Source of the DNA: Hyphomicrobiales bacterium
Lineage (GTDB): Bacteria; Pseudomonadota; Alphaproteobacteria; Rhizobiales; Aestuariivirgaceae
Direction: 5' to 3'
Length of the DNA stretch: 15,543 nucleotides
NCBI GenBank assembly: GCA_013002595.1
Contig: JABDJG010000220.1
Location: 1 to 15,543 of the forward strand
Part shown: one piece after another, positions 1 to 8,942 of the stretch
How the letters are laid out: every line of letters starts with the position of its first letter
Position numbering within the stretch: position 1 is the first letter of the stretch
Translations under genes and position numbers: made by a program
The notes under the pieces: model-generated
What the model was told of the DNA's origin: nothing
The model's database searches: none
The model's input: the letters and a program-made list of their open reading frames with translations, nothing else

Positions 1-1280
<1,280 letters not shown>

Positions 1281-1281
<1 letters not shown>

Positions 1282-2708
1282 TGGGAAAAATAACTGGCTT
1301 TCTCGAGATCGACCGGCAGGAGCCGAAATACGCGCCAGCCGCCGACCGCATTCGCCATTACCGTGAATTCACTGTGCCGCTGGATGAGCGTGAGCTGGTC
1401 CGCCAGGCAGCCCGCTGCATGGACTGCGGCGTTCCCTATTGCCACACCGCTGCCGCCGGTTGCCCGGTCAACAACCAGATCCCCGACTGGAACGATCTGG
1501 TCTACAACGGCGACTGGCGCGAGGCCTCGAGCAACCTGCACTCGACCAACAACTTTCCCGAGTTCACCGGGCGTACCTGTCCGGCGCCTTGCGAGGAAGC
1601 CTGCACGCTCAACCTGGAAAACGCACCGGTCACCATCAAGACCATTGAATCGGCGATCGTGGACCGCGCCTGGGCCGAAGGCTGGGTCGTGCCGCAGCCG
1701 CCCTTGGAGGAAACCGGCAAGCGCGTGGCCATCGTCGGCTCCGGACCGGCCGGACTGGCCGCGGCCCAGCAGCTTGCCCGCGTCGGCCATGACGTGCACG
1801 TCTTCGAGCGCCAGGAAAAGGCCGGTGGGCTTTTGCGCTATGGCATTCCCGACTTCAAGATGGAAAAGGACATCATCGACCGGCGCTGTGAGCAGATGAA
1901 GGCCGAGGGCGTCACCTTCCATTTCAAGAGTAACATCGGCATTGAACGCCCGCTGCAATCGCTCATCGACCGTTATGATGCCGTGCTGCTGACCTGCGGC
2001 GCCGAACGCCCGCGCGACCCCGGCCTGCCCGGCATCGAGCTCGAGGGCTGCCACTACGCCATGCCCTATCTGGTGCAGCAGAACAAGCGCGGCGGTGAGG
2101 AATATATCGGCAATGACGACGACATCCTGGCCGCCGGCAAGCATGTCGTTGTCATCGGTGGCGGCGATACCGCATCGGATTGTGACGGCACCGCATTCCG
2201 CCAGGGTGCCCTGTCTGTAACCCAGCTCGACATCCGCCCCCTTCCCCCTGAGATGGAAGACAAACTGCTGGTCTGGCCGTACTGGCCGACCAAGTTCCGC
2301 ACCTCAACCAGCCAGGCCGAAGGCGTCGAGCGGGAGTTCTCCTGCGCCACCCTGGAGATCATCGGTGAAGACGGTCACGTTGCCGCCGTCAGGTGCGCCC
2401 GTGTCGATGACAAACGCCAGCCCCTGCCGGGCACCGAATTCGACATTAAGGCTGACCTCGTCCTGATCGCCATCGGCTTTGCCGGGCCGCTCGAGGAAGG
2501 CCTCTTGGAAGAGGTCGAGTTCGAGCGTGACGCCCGCACCAACATTGCCGCCAGCACACAGGACTACAAGACCAACCACGCCAACGTCTTTGCCGCCGGC
2601 GACATGCGAAAAGGCCAGTCGCTCATCGTCTGGGCCATCCGCGAAGGCCGCCAGGCGGCGCGCTCCATCGATGAATTCCTGATGGGCACAACTCAGCTTC
2701 CGCGCTAA
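1281..2708 (+). CDS. gltD: Glutamate synthase [NADPH] small (beta) subunit
   Basis: A 475-residue FAD-dependent oxidoreductase that takes electrons from NADPH and passes them through iron-sulfur clusters to the GltB subunit. The N-terminus carries the cysteine pattern for two 4Fe-4S clusters: C46, C49, C54 (CMDCGVPYC), C61 and then C100, C104, C108 (CPAPCEEAC). An FAD-binding Rossmann motif follows at about 150-158 (AIVGSGPAG), and a second nucleotide-binding motif for NADPH at about 290-301 (VVVIGGGDTASDC). The C-terminal FAD contact GDMRKGQSLIVWAI is also present. Length is normal for the family. The start is the ATG overlapping the gltB stop, with AGGAG 6 bases upstream. It is the last gene of the gltBD operon; the next gene is convergent with a 12-base gap. 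The homologous small-subunit-like proteins (AegA, NADPH-GOGAT-like PreT) are excluded by the direct linkage to gltB. Confidence 0.97.
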
Positions 2709-2717
2709 AGCGGTTTT
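2700..2717 (+). terminator. Possible short intrinsic terminator of gltBD
   Basis: CCGC (2700-2703), a six-base loop and GCGG (2710-2713) are followed directly by TTTT. The stem is only 4 bp and overlaps the gltD stop codon, so this is weak; it sits where a terminator is expected, between two convergent genes. Confidence 0.3.
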
Positions 2718-2720
2718 CTC

Positions 2721-3800
2721 CTACTGCACCGGCCAGCTGAAATCATCGATGCGGCCGGGCGGCACCTTTGGCCATTCGCCATCGACGAACAACCGCCCGG
2801 CAGCGCTGCCGGGGATCGCGGTGGTGCGCAGCGATTCGATCACAGCCGCGCCGGTTATCGCCTCGGCTGCATCGCCCGACCGGCGCGGTGTCACGCGGGC
2901 AATCGTCACGGCATCGGCCTTGGGCAGATCGGCCGGGTCAAGCGTTGCCGCCTCGCCTGAACCGAGGCTGTAACCGAATATCGGTTTGCCCTCCAGATCT
3001 GCTTCACTGATGGCAGCGACCGTGTTGGGCTCCGGTTCGCGAACGCCATCCGACACCTCAATGTCCTTGTTGATGACATCGATGACCAGCTTGGCGACCT
3101 TGGTGTTGCCCGATTTGAGGAAATGAATTCCGTCGGTCGAGCGCAGCCGGCGCGGCGCGCCGGTTACATCAATGCCCCTGTCCGTATAACTGCCGTCCGG
3201 GGCCGAGAAGATCTTTCTCAACTCGACAAAGCGCACATTGGCCGCCGCCGCCTGCTCACGGTGCAACTGCGAGATTTTCCGGGTCGCTGCATCGTGGGTG
3301 GCCGACAGCATCGGCGGCAGCTCGACCCAATAAACCGCAATCCTGTTCGATTTGAGCACCTTGATGATCTGATCGACCCGGGCCCTGTAGTAGGCGATCC
3401 ACTCCGGGCTGCCGAATTCATGCTGTTTGTCGGCCATACGTATCGACTGGTTGTCATTGCTGCCTATGAAGACAACGGCAATATCCATCGGGTTGCGTTC
3501 GATGATCTTCGGCAGCGCACTTGCCCAGTCATGGAACTGTGGCCGCGCCAGCCCGGAACTTTCCTTGAACCGGCCCTTGATCTTCAACCGTCGATTGCCT
3601 TTGGCAACGCGCTGGCTGCCGGCCCAAAGTCCTGCTGCAAGCGAATCCCCGAACACAAAAATCGAATACTCGCTGCGCGACTTGCCAAGATAGCCGGTGT
3701 TCTGCGGCGACTGCTGCGCCACGGCAGGACGCCACGCGCCGGCAACCAGGCTGGCTGCGAGCACCGCATATAGAATTAGAAAGCTTCTGCTACGTCTCAT
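2721..3800 (-). CDS. Exported SGNH/GDSL hydrolase-like protein of the DUF459 family
   Basis: A 359-residue secreted protein. A Sec signal peptide covers about residues 1-28 (RR, then a hydrophobic run, then AVA-QQ). The mature part shows the SGNH blocks: GDS at 51-53 (nucleophile S53 in FVFGDSLAAG), GSND at 113-116 (N115), and a DxxH pair D223/H226 in STDGIHF. This layout matches DUF459 proteins, which are common in rhizobia and related bacteria and have no settled substrate. SGNH enzymes in the periplasm usually act as esterases or O-acyl/acetyl hydrolases. The last 110 residues (about 250-359) are Ala/Pro/Asp-rich and look poorly structured. It lies 38 bases after the transglycosylase gene on the same strand and is probably co-transcribed, so a role in peptidoglycan or glycan ester editing is a fair inference, not shown. 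The ATG has only a weak AGGT upstream (spacing about 5). Confidence 0.85.
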   Translation of the reverse strand: MRRSRSFLILYAVLAASLVAGAWRPAVAQQSPQNTGYLGKSRSEYSIFVFGDSLAAGLWAGSQRVAKGNRRLKIKGRFKESSGLARPQFHDWASALPKIIERNPMDIAVVFIGSNDNQSIRMADKQHEFGSPEWIAYYRARVDQIIKVLKSNRIAVYWVELPPMLSATHDAATRKISQLHREQAAAANVRFVELRKIFSAPDGSYTDRGIDVTGAPRRLRSTDGIHFLKSGNTKVAKLVIDVINKDIEVSDGVREPEPNTVAAISEADLEGKPIFGYSLGSGEAATLDPADLPKADAVTIARVTPRRSGDAAEAITGAAVIESLRTTAIPGSAAGRLFVDGEWPKVPPGRIDDFSWPVQ

Positions 3801-3838
3801 CTAGACCTGCATGACACAGTGATATCGATGAAACCAAC

Positions 3839-5125
3839 TTATCTGTTGCGGCGCAAACGCTCAAGCAGCTTCCGGCTCGGATAGCCATCCGGCGGCAGGC
3901 CGGCCATCTGTTGATAGGAGACGATAGCCGCCCTGGTTTTCCGACCGACCCGGCCTGAAACCTCGCCCTTGTAATGGCCTTTGCCGGCCAGCAGGGCCTG
4001 CAGTTCCTTGCGCTGGTTGCGCGAAAGCTGCGGGTCGTCCTTGGGCCAGCGGCCGACAATCGGGCCGGACCCGCGAATGCGGTCTGAAAGATGCGCAACC
4101 GACAGCGCATAGGCGATCGAATTGTTATAGGCCAGGATTGCCTTGAAGTTCTGGGTAACCAGGAATGCAGGGCCCTTGGCGCCGGCAGGCAGCACGATCC
4201 AGCTCTGCTGTCTGGCAACGCCATAGTTGCCGCCGCGGATCGGGCGCACACCCATCTTTGCCCACGCCGCCACCGAGCGGCGCTTGGCCCGGCCCGTCTT
4301 GCTGAAATCGAAACCTTTCGGCAGTTTCACTTCCCAGCCCCACGGCCGGATCTTCTTCCAGCCCGACTTGCGCAGATAGTTGGCCGTTGATGCCGTCGCA
4401 TCGGCCACCGAATTCCATATGTCGCGCTTGCCGTCGCCGGTCCAGTCGACCGCATAGGCATTGTAGGTCGTTGGAATGAACTGGGTATGGCCCATCGCGC
4501 CGGCCCATGAGCCGGTCATCTGCTCAGGCGCGATGTCGCCTTTTTGCAGGATCTGCAGCGCCGCCAGCAACTGTTGGCGCCCGAACCTCTTGCGCCGGCC
4601 GGTATAGGCCAGCGTAGCCAGCGAGCGGATCGTGCTCAACTCGCCCTTGTAGCCGCCGTAGTTTGTCTCCATGCCCCAGATCGCCAGGATGACATGCCGG
4701 TCGACACCGGTGCGTTTCTCGATGGCCCGCACCAGACGCCGGTGCTCCTGCAGCATCGCCCGGCCCTTCTGGATCCGCGCGTCGCTGACCCGCTTGGCCA
4801 GATAGTCCCATACCGGGGTATTGAATTCGGCCTGATTGCCATCGAGTTCGATGACCTTGGGGTTTGGGGTGAGATCGCGCATGACCCTTGTATAGAGCCG
4901 CCGCGAAACCCCTTTGGCCCTGGCCTTCGGCCAGAAATCGGCCGTGAACTGCTGAAAAGCTGCATTCCGGCTCAAGGTGGCGATGGCGCTGAGATCATAA
5001 TCCGCCTTGCCATCTGTTGCCTGCACATCCGGCGCATCGACAACGCCGATCGACAACAGGCTCGCCGAAAGCAGGCTGACGCCTGTCGCAATGCCGATCC
5101 AGTTCGAGTTCAAAATACCGCGCAT
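3839..5125 (-). CDS. Lytic murein transglycosylase, MltB family (SLT_2) with C-terminal peptidoglycan-binding domain
   Basis: A 428-residue exported enzyme predicted to cleave the MurNAc-GlcNAc bond of peptidoglycan non-hydrolytically, giving 1,6-anhydro ends. The N-terminus has a hydrophobic signal or anchor segment (about 9-28) without a lipobox cysteine, so unlike E. coli MltB it is not a lipoprotein. The catalytic SLT_2 domain spans about 45-350; the catalytic Glu is E153 in WGMETNYGGYKG, and AGAMGHTQFIPTTY (about 208-221) and DGKRDIWNS are typical family motifs. A PG_binding_1 domain lies at about 365-425 (QALLAGKGHYKG to LPPDGYPSRKLLERL). The ATG at 5125 is preferred because AGGA lies 7 bases upstream; an in-frame GTG at 5146 would add seven residues but has no good Shine-Dalgarno. 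The DUF459 gene follows after 38 bases, suggesting a two-gene unit. Confidence 0.93.
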   Translation of the reverse strand: MRGILNSNWIGIATGVSLLSASLLSIGVVDAPDVQATDGKADYDLSAIATLSRNAAFQQFTADFWPKARAKGVSRRLYTRVMRDLTPNPKVIELDGNQAEFNTPVWDYLAKRVSDARIQKGRAMLQEHRRLVRAIEKRTGVDRHVILAIWGMETNYGGYKGELSTIRSLATLAYTGRRKRFGRQQLLAALQILQKGDIAPEQMTGSWAGAMGHTQFIPTTYNAYAVDWTGDGKRDIWNSVADATASTANYLRKSGWKKIRPWGWEVKLPKGFDFSKTGRAKRRSVAAWAKMGVRPIRGGNYGVARQQSWIVLPAGAKGPAFLVTQNFKAILAYNNSIAYALSVAHLSDRIRGSGPIVGRWPKDDPQLSRNQRKELQALLAGKGHYKGEVSGRVGRKTRAAIVSYQQMAGLPPDGYPSRKLLERLRRNR

Positions 5126-5132
5126 GATGTCA

Positions 5133-5136
5133 TCCT
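5133..5136 (-). promoter_or_regulatory. Ribosome binding site deciding the transglycosylase start
   Basis: AGGA on the minus strand with a 7-base spacer to the ATG ending at 5125. It favours this start over the upstream GTG (5146). Confidence 0.55.
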
Positions 5137-5239
5137 GATTCGACACCAGTGTCGTGGTTAATAATTAGCAAATGATGAAGGAATTGAAGCTCGCTTGTCA
5201 GCAAGACGGCACCGGCCCGCACCCCGCCCAACATCCACA

Positions 5240-5287
5240 GATCAGGATTGATTTTGATTGAAACAATCAAAATCAATGGACCTGATC
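5240..5287. repeat. Hairpin with GATTG-AAA-CAATC core and 3-nt bulge
   Basis: GATCAGG (5240-5246) plus ATTGATTTTGATTG (5247-5260), a loop AAA, CAATCAAAATCAAT (5264-5277), an unpaired GGA (5278-5280) and CCTGATC (5281-5287). This gives 14 bp plus 7 bp of perfect pairing around one bulge. There is no T-run of the kind seen at intrinsic terminators. It lies 14 bases after the GC-rich module at 5209-5232. Confidence 0.8.
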
Positions 5288-5307
5288 AGCCGAAAGATTC
5301 TGGCAGA

Positions 5308-5344
5308 CGATTCACGTTTCAGATTGATTCAATCTGAAACGATC
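5308..5344. repeat. Hairpin with GATTGATTCAATC core and 3-nt bulge
   Basis: CGAT (5308-5311), unpaired TCA (5312-5314), CGTTTCAGATTGA (5315-5327), a central T (5328), TCAATCTGAAACG (5329-5341) and ATCG (5342-5345). The 13-bp inner stem is perfect. The 13-nt core GATTGATTCAATC at 5322-5334 occurs again, base for base, at 10075-10087. Confidence 0.8.
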
Positions 5345-5425
5345 GTACGCCAAGGGCAACCTCATCGGGTGGTTCGGCAGGGGGTGCGGGCCGGTGCTGT
5401 TTCCAGAGCGAACGCTTTGCAAGTA

Positions 5426-6418
5426 TCAGGCAGCATCATTGCGCAATTGCAGATGGCGCTCCCAGGCCAGCGCGCCCTCGACGATCTTGTCAAGGTCGTT
5501 GTGCTGCGGCTGCCAGCCCAGTTCGGCCCGAACCTTGTCGGCACCGGCGATCAGCGCCGGCGGGTCACCGGCGCGGCGCGGCGCATCGCGCACATCGATC
5601 GGCTTGCCACCTGCCTTTTCGACCGACTTGATGACATCGAGAACCGAATAGCCCTCGCCGTAGCCACAATTGAACACACCGCTGTGGCCACCGCCACGCA
5701 GATACATCAAGGCATCGACATGCGCCGAGATCAGGTCGCAAACGTGAATATAGTCCCGCACGCAGGTGCCATCCGGCGTGTCGTAGTCTTTGCCGAACAC
5801 GTCCATATGATCGCGCTGGCCGAGCATCGTCTGGCAGGCCACCTTGATCAGATGTGTCGCGCGCGGTGTCGATTGCCCGCTGCGGCCCTGCGGGTCCGCG
5901 CCCGCGACATTGAAATAGCGCAGGGCGACATATTCCAGATCATAGGCCGCCGCGCTATCGCGCAACATCCATTCGGTCATCAGCTTGGACGATCCATAGG
6001 GTGATATCGGCGCCAGATCGCTGTCTTCATAGACCGGATTGCCCACCGGTATGCCGTATACCGCAGCCGTCGATGAAAAGATGAAATGCGGCACCTTCTG
6101 GTGCACGCAAACCTCAATCAGCGCCCGGGATTTGACCGTATTGTTGGAATAATAGCCAAGCGGGTCGGCCACAGAGTCCGGCACGACAATCGAGCCGGCA
6201 AAATGAACGATGGCGTTCACGCCGCGCTCGGAAATGACCCTGGCCGCCAGCTCCTGATCGCCAATATCGCCGATCACCAGCTCGGCCTTTGGCGAAATCG
6301 CCCATTGAAATCCGGTCGACAGATTGTCGAGGACCACGACATCCTCGCCTGCGTCCACCAGGGCCAGAACCATGTGACTACCGATGTAGCCCGCGCCACC
6401 GGTCACCAAAACGGTCAT
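5426..6418 (-). CDS. galE: UDP-glucose 4-epimerase
   Basis: A 330-residue cytoplasmic short-chain dehydrogenase-type enzyme that interconverts UDP-glucose and UDP-galactose using tightly bound NAD. The N-terminal Rossmann motif GGAGYIGSH (7-15) is complete, and the catalytic set is visible: S/T in SSTAAVYG (115-122) and Y141-x3-K145 in YGSSK. Other family motifs are NNTVKSRAL, ALRYFNVAGADP and DYIHVCDL. Length is normal. The rhizobial homologue is called exoB, supplying UDP-galactose for succinoglycan and LPS; galE is used here because no exo cluster is visible. AGGAGT lies 7 bases before the ATG. It diverges from galU, whose product UDP-glucose is its substrate, so shared control from the region 6419-6549 is plausible. 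Confidence 0.95.
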   Translation of the reverse strand: MTVLVTGGAGYIGSHMVLALVDAGEDVVVLDNLSTGFQWAISPKAELVIGDIGDQELAARVISERGVNAIVHFAGSIVVPDSVADPLGYYSNNTVKSRALIEVCVHQKVPHFIFSSTAAVYGIPVGNPVYEDSDLAPISPYGSSKLMTEWMLRDSAAAYDLEYVALRYFNVAGADPQGRSGQSTPRATHLIKVACQTMLGQRDHMDVFGKDYDTPDGTCVRDYIHVCDLISAHVDALMYLRGGGHSGVFNCGYGEGYSVLDVIKSVEKAGGKPIDVRDAPRRAGDPPALIAGADKVRAELGWQPQHNDLDKIVEGALAWERHLQLRNDAA

Positions 6419-6425
6419 GAATTAC

Positions 6426-6431
6426 ACTCCT
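6426..6431 (-). promoter_or_regulatory. Ribosome binding site of galE
   Basis: AGGAGT on the minus strand, 7 bases from the galE ATG. It fixes the start at 6418. A perfect 14-nt palindrome begins just 2 bases upstream of it. Confidence 0.7.
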
Positions 6432-6433
6432 GA

Positions 6434-6447
6434 TTGCCGCGCGGCAA
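6434..6447. promoter_or_regulatory. Perfect 14-nt palindrome in the galE-galU divergent region
   Basis: TTGCCGC at 6434-6440 is followed immediately by its reverse complement GCGGCAA at 6441-6447, then an AT-rich stretch. It lies in the galE leader, 2 bases upstream of its Shine-Dalgarno. It may be a dimeric regulator's operator or may fold in the mRNA and limit ribosome access. Nothing in the sequence identifies a regulator. Confidence 0.4.
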
Positions 6448-6549
6448 AATTTCTCAACAAAATGCGCCTTCCAAATGTCACAATTTAACGAATAAACCGT
6501 TTCCTTCCGCTACTTTGCCCCAACTCTAGAGTCTGTGGAACTGAAAGCC

Positions 6550-7428
6550 ATGCAACAAAAAATCAAAAAGGCCGTCTTCCCCGTTGCCGGTCTGGGAACC
6601 CGTTTCCTGCCCGCCACCAAGGCCATGCCCAAGGAAATGCTGACCATCGTCGACCGGCCGGTCATCCAGCTCGCCGTCGACGAGGCGCGCGAAGCCGGCA
6701 TTGAGCATTTCGTCTTCGTCACCGGCCGCAACAAAGGCGTCATCGAAGATCATTTCGACAAGCAGTTCGAGCTTGAGGAAACCCTGCGCGCCCGCGGCAA
6801 GACAGAACAGCTCAAACTGCTCGAGGCGGAACGTCCGTCAGCCGGCCAAACCAGTTTCACCCGCCAGCAGGAACCGCTCGGCCTCGGCCATGCCGTGTGG
6901 TGCGCGCGCGAGCTGATCGGCCCCGAACCGTTTGCCCTGTTGCTGCCCGACGTGCTGATCCACGCCCGGCCCGGCTGCCTCAAACAGATGATCTCCACCT
7001 ATGAGGAAAAGGGCGGCAACGTCATCGCCGTCGAAGAGGTGCCGCCCGACCAGGTCAGCAACTACGGCGTTGTCGGCGTGAGCGAACAGGCAGGATCCTC
7101 GTTCACCATCAACACCATGGTCGAAAAGCCCAAACCCGAAGACGCGCCGTCCAATCTGATCATTACCGGCCGCTACATTCTGCAACCGGAAATCTTCCAC
7201 CATATCGCCAACCAGGATCCCGGCTCCGGTGGTGAAATCCAGATCACCGATGCGATGAAGGGATTGATGGCGGAACAGCCGTTCCACGCGCTCAAATTCG
7301 ACGGCACGACCTATGACTGCGGCAACAAGATCGGCTACCTGATGGCCAACGTCGCCTATGGACTGGAGCGCGAGGATCTCGGTGATGAGTTCCGCACCGC
7401 GCTCAATGCCATGCTGGATGACGTCTAG
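6550..7428 (+). CDS. galU: UTP-glucose-1-phosphate uridylyltransferase
   Basis: A 292-residue cytoplasmic nucleotidyltransferase that makes UDP-glucose and diphosphate from UTP and glucose 1-phosphate, the entry point to galactose-containing and glucose-containing envelope sugars. The nucleotide-binding signature GLGTRFLPATKAMPKEM is at 14-30, LGLGHAVWCAR at 110-120, LLPDVLI at 131-137, VEKPKPEDAPSN at 191-202 and GGEIQITDA at 227-235. Length is normal for bacterial GalU; rhizobial homologues are also named exoN. An in-frame GTG at 6535 would add five residues, but the ATG at 6550 has GGAA 9 bases upstream and gives the usual N-terminus (MxQKIKKAVFPVAG). The gene is divergent from galE and convergent with the outer-membrane protein gene, overlapping its stop codon. 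Confidence 0.96.
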   Translation: MQQKIKKAVFPVAGLGTRFLPATKAMPKEMLTIVDRPVIQLAVDEAREAGIEHFVFVTGRNKGVIEDHFDKQFELEETLRARGKTEQLKLLEAERPSAGQTSFTRQQEPLGLGHAVWCARELIGPEPFALLLPDVLIHARPGCLKQMISTYEEKGGNVIAVEEVPPDQVSNYGVVGVSEQAGSSFTINTMVEKPKPEDAPSNLIITGRYILQPEIFHHIANQDPGSGGEIQITDAMKGLMAEQPFHALKFDGTTYDCGNKIGYLMANVAYGLEREDLGDEFRTALNAMLDDV

Positions 7429-8870
7429 AGCCTGTAGCGGAAGCCGGCCGTGAACTGGTTCTCGATGTAATCATCGTCCGATTTGAACGTCTCGAAGCTG
7501 GTAAAGCCGTACCGGGCCAGCACTTCGGCCTTGCGCGACAACAGATACGAAACACCGATCCCTGCATCGAAGGTCAATTCGTCCTGCCTGGAGCCGATCC
7601 GGTCATTGAAGGCAAGACCACCCGTCGCGCGGATGATGACGTGTTGCAGCAGCGCGTGATCGATCGCGACTGCACCGGTGTAGCTGCGCACCGCGCTGAC
7701 CCCGATTGCAGCGCTTTCATCGAGCTCGCTCGATGCTGTCCAGCGCACCGTCGTCAATTGGCTCGGCCGCCACGTGACATTGGCATCGACACCGGCCGAA
7801 TGGACCGTATCGAGGGTTGGATCGTCAAAGGTCCGCACATCATACCTGAGCGCCACTTCACCGCGCCATATCTGCGACAGATCGAATTCGACGCCGGCGG
7901 CAACCGTGCCGCCATGCGAATCTCGCCGCAGCCCCGACCGGTCCACCGTGCGGTCGTGAATGCGCGGCCGGTAGCGGACCTCGGCAAACGGCCTGATCGC
8001 CGGCGTATGCGCATAACTGAGCCGCAGTTCACCCGACGGCTCCAGATAATTGCGATCCGAATTGTCTTCCCGGCCACCGCCGCTCAGCGAGACATCGTCG
8101 AACAGAAGATAACGCACCCCGGCGCTGACCCGTGCGACCAGCCGGCCCATCCGGTGGCTGAGCCGTGAGGTCAGCCCAAAGGTATGATCGGTGCGCCGAC
8201 CAGAGGCAGTGTTGGGCACCTCGCTTGATGCCGGCGACGTCTGTGTAAGACCGTAGCTTCCGGTTGTCTCCCAGGTCGTCGACCGCCGGACATCAATCAG
8301 TACATTGCCGGTCACATCTGCCGAATGCTCATTGAAATCCGTATCGTCACCATAAAAGACCAGCTCACTGTTGGCATTGAGGCTGGCCGAATGCCGCACC
8401 CAGTCGCTCTGCAGCCGGAGTTCGGGAGCGATCCGCAAGCCGATATCGGCCTGCCGGTCCGATGCACTTTGCTGGACATTGTCGGTCACAACGCCGGCCA
8501 CCTCGACCGACGGATAGGCCCGGAACGCGCCAAGCCTGAGACCCAATGGATCATAGGGGCCAATCGCCGATGCGGCAGGTTCAGTTTGCTCCGGTGTCCT
8601 GGTCAGCGGCGCAATACCGCCGGGCGGCGGCGGCGGGATTTCGGCGCTTTCGGCAAATCGCGGATCGCTGACCGATGCGGATTCCGGCGCCGGTGGCGGC
8701 ATCAAGGCGTCATCCGTGCTGCTGACATCATCGCGCGGCGGCGCGGCGGTGCCAGCGCCTTCGCCCAGGCTCGGCCGCAATCCGATGGCCTGCTGCGCAT
8801 GGCCTGAGTCCACACCGTTCATCAAAACGACACAAACAGCCAGCATGCAGACGGGAGAGCCGCGAGGCAT
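7425..8870 (-). CDS. Predicted outer-membrane beta-barrel protein (BBP2/Omp_b-brl-like)
   Basis: A 481-residue exported protein. A signal peptide covers about 1-25, with a cleavage pattern GHA-QQ. Residues about 26-110 form a Pro/Ala/Asp/Glu-rich linker with little predicted structure (PPPAPESA, IPPPPPGG). From about 110 to the end the sequence alternates polar and hydrophobic residues in many short strands (for example GEVALRYDVRTF, AEVLARYGFTSF), rich in Arg, Tyr and Thr, and it ends in FRYRL, with an aromatic residue near the C-terminus as in outer-membrane barrels. This fits the putative beta-barrel porin 2 type common in alphaproteobacteria; a specific substrate is not known. Placement between galU and kdsD suggests a link to surface polysaccharide but does not prove one. 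The ATG has GGAA 6 bases upstream. Its TAG stop shares two bases with the galU stop on the other strand. Confidence 0.8.
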   Translation of the reverse strand: MPRGSPVCMLAVCVVLMNGVDSGHAQQAIGLRPSLGEGAGTAAPPRDDVSSTDDALMPPPAPESASVSDPRFAESAEIPPPPPGGIAPLTRTPEQTEPAASAIGPYDPLGLRLGAFRAYPSVEVAGVVTDNVQQSASDRQADIGLRIAPELRLQSDWVRHSASLNANSELVFYGDDTDFNEHSADVTGNVLIDVRRSTTWETTGSYGLTQTSPASSEVPNTASGRRTDHTFGLTSRLSHRMGRLVARVSAGVRYLLFDDVSLSGGGREDNSDRNYLEPSGELRLSYAHTPAIRPFAEVRYRPRIHDRTVDRSGLRRDSHGGTVAAGVEFDLSQIWRGEVALRYDVRTFDDPTLDTVHSAGVDANVTWRPSQLTTVRWTASSELDESAAIGVSAVRSYTGAVAIDHALLQHVIIRATGGLAFNDRIGSRQDELTFDAGIGVSYLLSRKAEVLARYGFTSFETFKSDDDYIENQFTAGFRYRL

Positions 8871-8934
8871 GGAATTTTCCGGTCACGGTGAGCAAATCAG
8901 GGAACACGCCCCTTGCCCGGACCCTAGCCAATGC

Positions 8935-8942
8935 ATGGTTAA
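8935..8942 (-). promoter_or_regulatory. Possible CtrA half-site
   Basis: TTAACCAT on the minus strand, in the 154-base divergent region between the beta-barrel gene and kdsD. It matches the alphaproteobacterial CtrA half-site; an 8-base match alone is weak evidence and no second half-site at the usual spacing is seen. Confidence 0.2.

Larger units (their letters stand above)
5209..5397. repeat. Composite inverted-repeat region with 17-nt perfect arms enclosing two hairpins
   Basis: This is the main content of the 300-base gap between the transglycosylase start and the galE stop. GCACCGGCCCGCACCCC at 5209-5225 has its exact reverse complement at 5381-5397. Between them are two strong hairpins (5240-5287 and 5308-5344). 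The layout is best read as two repeat units, each a GC-rich module plus a bulged hairpin, facing each other in opposite orientation. The same GC-rich core recurs on both sides of the ybjQ-like gene at the right end of the window. It resembles intergenic mosaic elements (RIME in Sinorhizobium, BIME in enterics) in style; identity with any named family is not claimed. No ORF worth calling is present in the gap. Confidence 0.75.

Noticed and set aside
4544..5161. Plus-strand frame of 205 codons antisense to the transglycosylase gene
   Set aside because: The opposite strand encodes a complete SLT_2 enzyme with its catalytic Glu; this frame shows no family features.
5240..5345. CRISPR-like arrangement of the repeated palindromes
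   Set aside because: Repeats are hairpins of differing sequence and spacing in opposite orientation, with no regular spacers and no cas genes.
5258..6004. Plus-strand frame of 248 codons starting in the repeat region and running through galE
   Set aside because: Nearly all of it is antisense to galE; its start falls in the loop of the 5240-5287 hairpin and it has no ribosome site.
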